Assembly: GCA_964541615.1 (NCBI GenBank) | Contig: CAZIRA010000131.1 | Coordinates: 1-6,905 of the forward strand | DNA: 6,905 nt | Reading direction: 5' to 3' | Source: UPXZ01 sp964541615 | GTDB taxonomy: Bacteria; Bacteroidota; Bacteroidia; Bacteroidales; Paludibacteraceae | Shown here: piece after piece, positions 6,045 through 6,905 of the stretch | Numbering within the stretch: position 1 is the first letter of the stretch | Layout of the letters: every line of letters starts with the position of its first letter | Notes under the pieces: model-generated | Seen by the model: the letters and a program-made list of their open reading frames with translations, nothing else | What the model was told of the DNA's origin: nothing | Database searches by the model: none | Position numbers and translations under genes: made by a program

Positions 6045-6749
6045 TTATTTGTTTTGATATTTATAGAGTCTTCCGGCACGGTGAGGTACTCCTTTCTCGA
6101 ATTCGTCAAGCATGACCAGGTTGTGCCACTGATTGATTTTTTTCTGAAAATTCCGTACATCCGACTTCGTCTGATTGATCTCGTCGTACAACAGGCGCAG
6201 CTGCGATACCGTAAATTTGGTGGGCAGGAGCTTAAACATCAGGTGTGGTTCGGCATTGAGCCACCATTTGATGTGATCCAGTCCTTTCTGAACAATCAGG
6301 TTGTGGTCCATGGCAAGGTTCATTTCCTTCACCTCATCTACGTTGTACCATGCTGCAGAAGTGTTTTGGGAGTTCAGCGTGATTTTTCTGTTGATTTTTA
6401 TCAGGGCAACGTAGCCGATTGTGACTATTCGTTCAATTTTGGTTTTCATCGTACGTTCGAGCCAGAGAATGTCGCGGGGATTGCCGGTACGCAGCGGATT
6501 GCCAAAGCTGTGAAACTGACTGAGGGGGATGTTTTTCAGACCGGTAAGTTCTGCAAGTACCCGTGTGGCTGCCTCATCCAGGTCTTCGTCCATGTAAATG
6601 ATGCTTCCGGGAAGTTTTTTATCGTTGTATTCGCCTGTGTTCTCTTCTATATGCCTTTTGATTAGAAGTACTTTGAGGTCTTTCCCATCAAATCCAAAGA
6701 CTACGCAATCTATGGAGACATAAGGATTGTATGATCTGATTTGTGACAC
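6045..6749 (-). CDS. xylR: Nudix-type (NrtR family) transcriptional regulator of xylose genes
   Basis: A 234-residue regulator with an N-terminal Nudix fold and a C-terminal winged helix. YNPYVSIDCVVFGFDGKDLKV (7-27) is the standard start of NrtR-family proteins. The Nudix box at 49-71 (consensus GX5EX7REUXEEXGU) is degenerate: the leading Gly is Ser49, and two of the four Glu positions are Val64 and Leu68, while E55, R63, E67 and G70 remain. This predicts ligand binding without hydrolysis. The winged helix spans about 170-234, with LLPTKFTVSQLRLLYDEI (174-191) and the closing HRAGRLYKY. The start is GTG at 6749-6747; an in-frame TAA lies just two codons upstream (TAA-TTC-GCC-GTG) and the conserved N-terminus leaves no better choice. 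Related Bacteroides proteins (AraR for arabinose, XylR) are sugar-responsive repressors. Leading the xylose cluster, it most likely senses xylose and controls these genes; the effector is inferred. Confidence 0.9.
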   Translation of the reverse strand: MSQIRSYNPYVSIDCVVFGFDGKDLKVLLIKRHIEENTGEYNDKKLPGSIIYMDEDLDEAATRVLAELTGLKNIPLSQFHSFGNPLRTGNPRDILWLERTMKTKIERIVTIGYVALIKINRKITLNSQNTSAAWYNVDEVKEMNLAMDHNLIVQKGLDHIKWWLNAEPHLMFKLLPTKFTVSQLRLLYDEINQTKSDVRNFQKKINQWHNLVMLDEFEKGVPHRAGRLYKYQNK

Positions 6750-6780
6750 GGCGAATTAGATTTTAGTTGAAAAGATTTGA

Positions 6781-6815
6781 CAAAAATAAATATAATATTT
6801 TAATAATAAAACAAA
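6781..6815 (-). promoter_or_regulatory. Candidate promoter of the xylR-xylB-xylA(-xylE) cluster
   Basis: Read on the minus strand, TTTG (6815-6812) is followed after 23 bases by TATTTTTG (6788-6781), matching the Bacteroidota -33 TTTG and -7 TAnnTTTG elements with a spacer at the long end of the usual range. The -7 element ends 31 bases before the xylR GTG codon, giving a short leader. The surrounding DNA is very AT-rich, so chance matches are possible. Confidence 0.5.
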
Positions 6816-6852
6816 TTAATGATATTTAAACCTTAAAATTCAACATATTAAA

Positions 6853-6871
6853 TAATGTGTATTATACAATA
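6853..6871. promoter_or_regulatory. Operator-like imperfect inverted repeat, site 1
   Basis: TAATGTGTATTATACAATA is an imperfect 19-bp palindrome: seven of nine base pairs match about its centre (6862). It shares 13 of 19 bases with the site at 6885-6903 under the pattern TAnTGTnnnnTnTACAATA. Its position about 100 bases before xylR suggests a XylR operator, but this is inferred; it could belong to a divergent gene beyond the right edge. Confidence 0.5.
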
Positions 6872-6884
6872 ACTATTCTATGCT

Positions 6885-6903
6885 TATTGTAATATGTACA
6901 ATA
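6885..6903. promoter_or_regulatory. Operator-like inverted repeat, site 2
   Basis: TATTGTAATATGTACAATA has perfect 7-bp arms (TATTGTA and TACAATA) around a 5-bp centre. Its centre is 32 bp from that of site 1, about three helical turns, so both would face the same side of the DNA. The pair looks like two binding sites for one dimeric regulator, most simply XylR. Confidence 0.55.
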
Positions 6904-6905
6904 TG

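Noticed and set aside
6021..6665. 214-codon plus-strand open frame opposite xylR
   Set aside because: It lies almost wholly antisense to the well-supported xylR coding sequence and its translation shows no recognisable domain, so it is a shadow frame.
1..6905. CRISPR array, tRNA or rRNA gene, insertion sequence or defence system
   Set aside because: I saw no regularly spaced repeats, no tRNA-like cloverleaf, no transposase-like frame and no mobile-element ends anywhere in the window.

Overview
This 6.9 kb window looks chromosomal and comes from the Bacteroidota, most likely the order Bacteroidales. The indicators are an Oar-type TonB-dependent receptor, a Nudix-type sugar regulator leading a xylR-xylB-xylA-xylE cluster, start codons without Shine-Dalgarno sequences, AT-rich intergenic DNA, and promoter-like TAnnTTTG elements. 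The genus cannot be fixed from the sequence alone.

Layout, left to right. Positions 1-791 (minus) hold the N-terminal 263 codons of an outer-membrane TonB-dependent receptor whose C-terminus lies beyond the left edge. Positions 792-1231 are a 440-base divergent intergenic region. It is very AT-rich up to about 1140, then turns into a more GC-rich, structured leader with three overlapping mini-ORFs. Positions 1232-1597 (plus) encode a 121-residue FlK-like hotdog thioesterase. A strong bidirectional hairpin terminator (1602-1647) separates it from the convergent xylose cluster. The rest, read right to left on the minus strand, is xylR (Nudix-type regulator, 6749-6045), xylB (xylulokinase, 6011-4533), xylA (xylose isomerase, 4494-3178) and xylE (MFS xylose transporter, 3052-1670). 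The last 156 bases hold the cluster's promoter region and two related operator-like inverted repeats.

The cluster is a complete route for D-xylose. XylE imports it, XylA isomerises it to D-xylulose, and XylB phosphorylates that to D-xylulose 5-phosphate for the pentose phosphate pathway. XylR probably senses the sugar with a Nudix fold that has lost catalytic residues. Gaps are 33 nt (xylR-xylB) and 38 nt (xylB-xylA). The 125-nt gap before xylE contains a stable hairpin just after the xylA stop, so transporter expression may be set separately from that of the enzymes.

I see no clearly new biological system. The points most worth a second look are the helically phased operator pair upstream of xylR, the degenerate Nudix box, the xylA-xylE hairpin, and the structured mini-ORF leader of the thioesterase.
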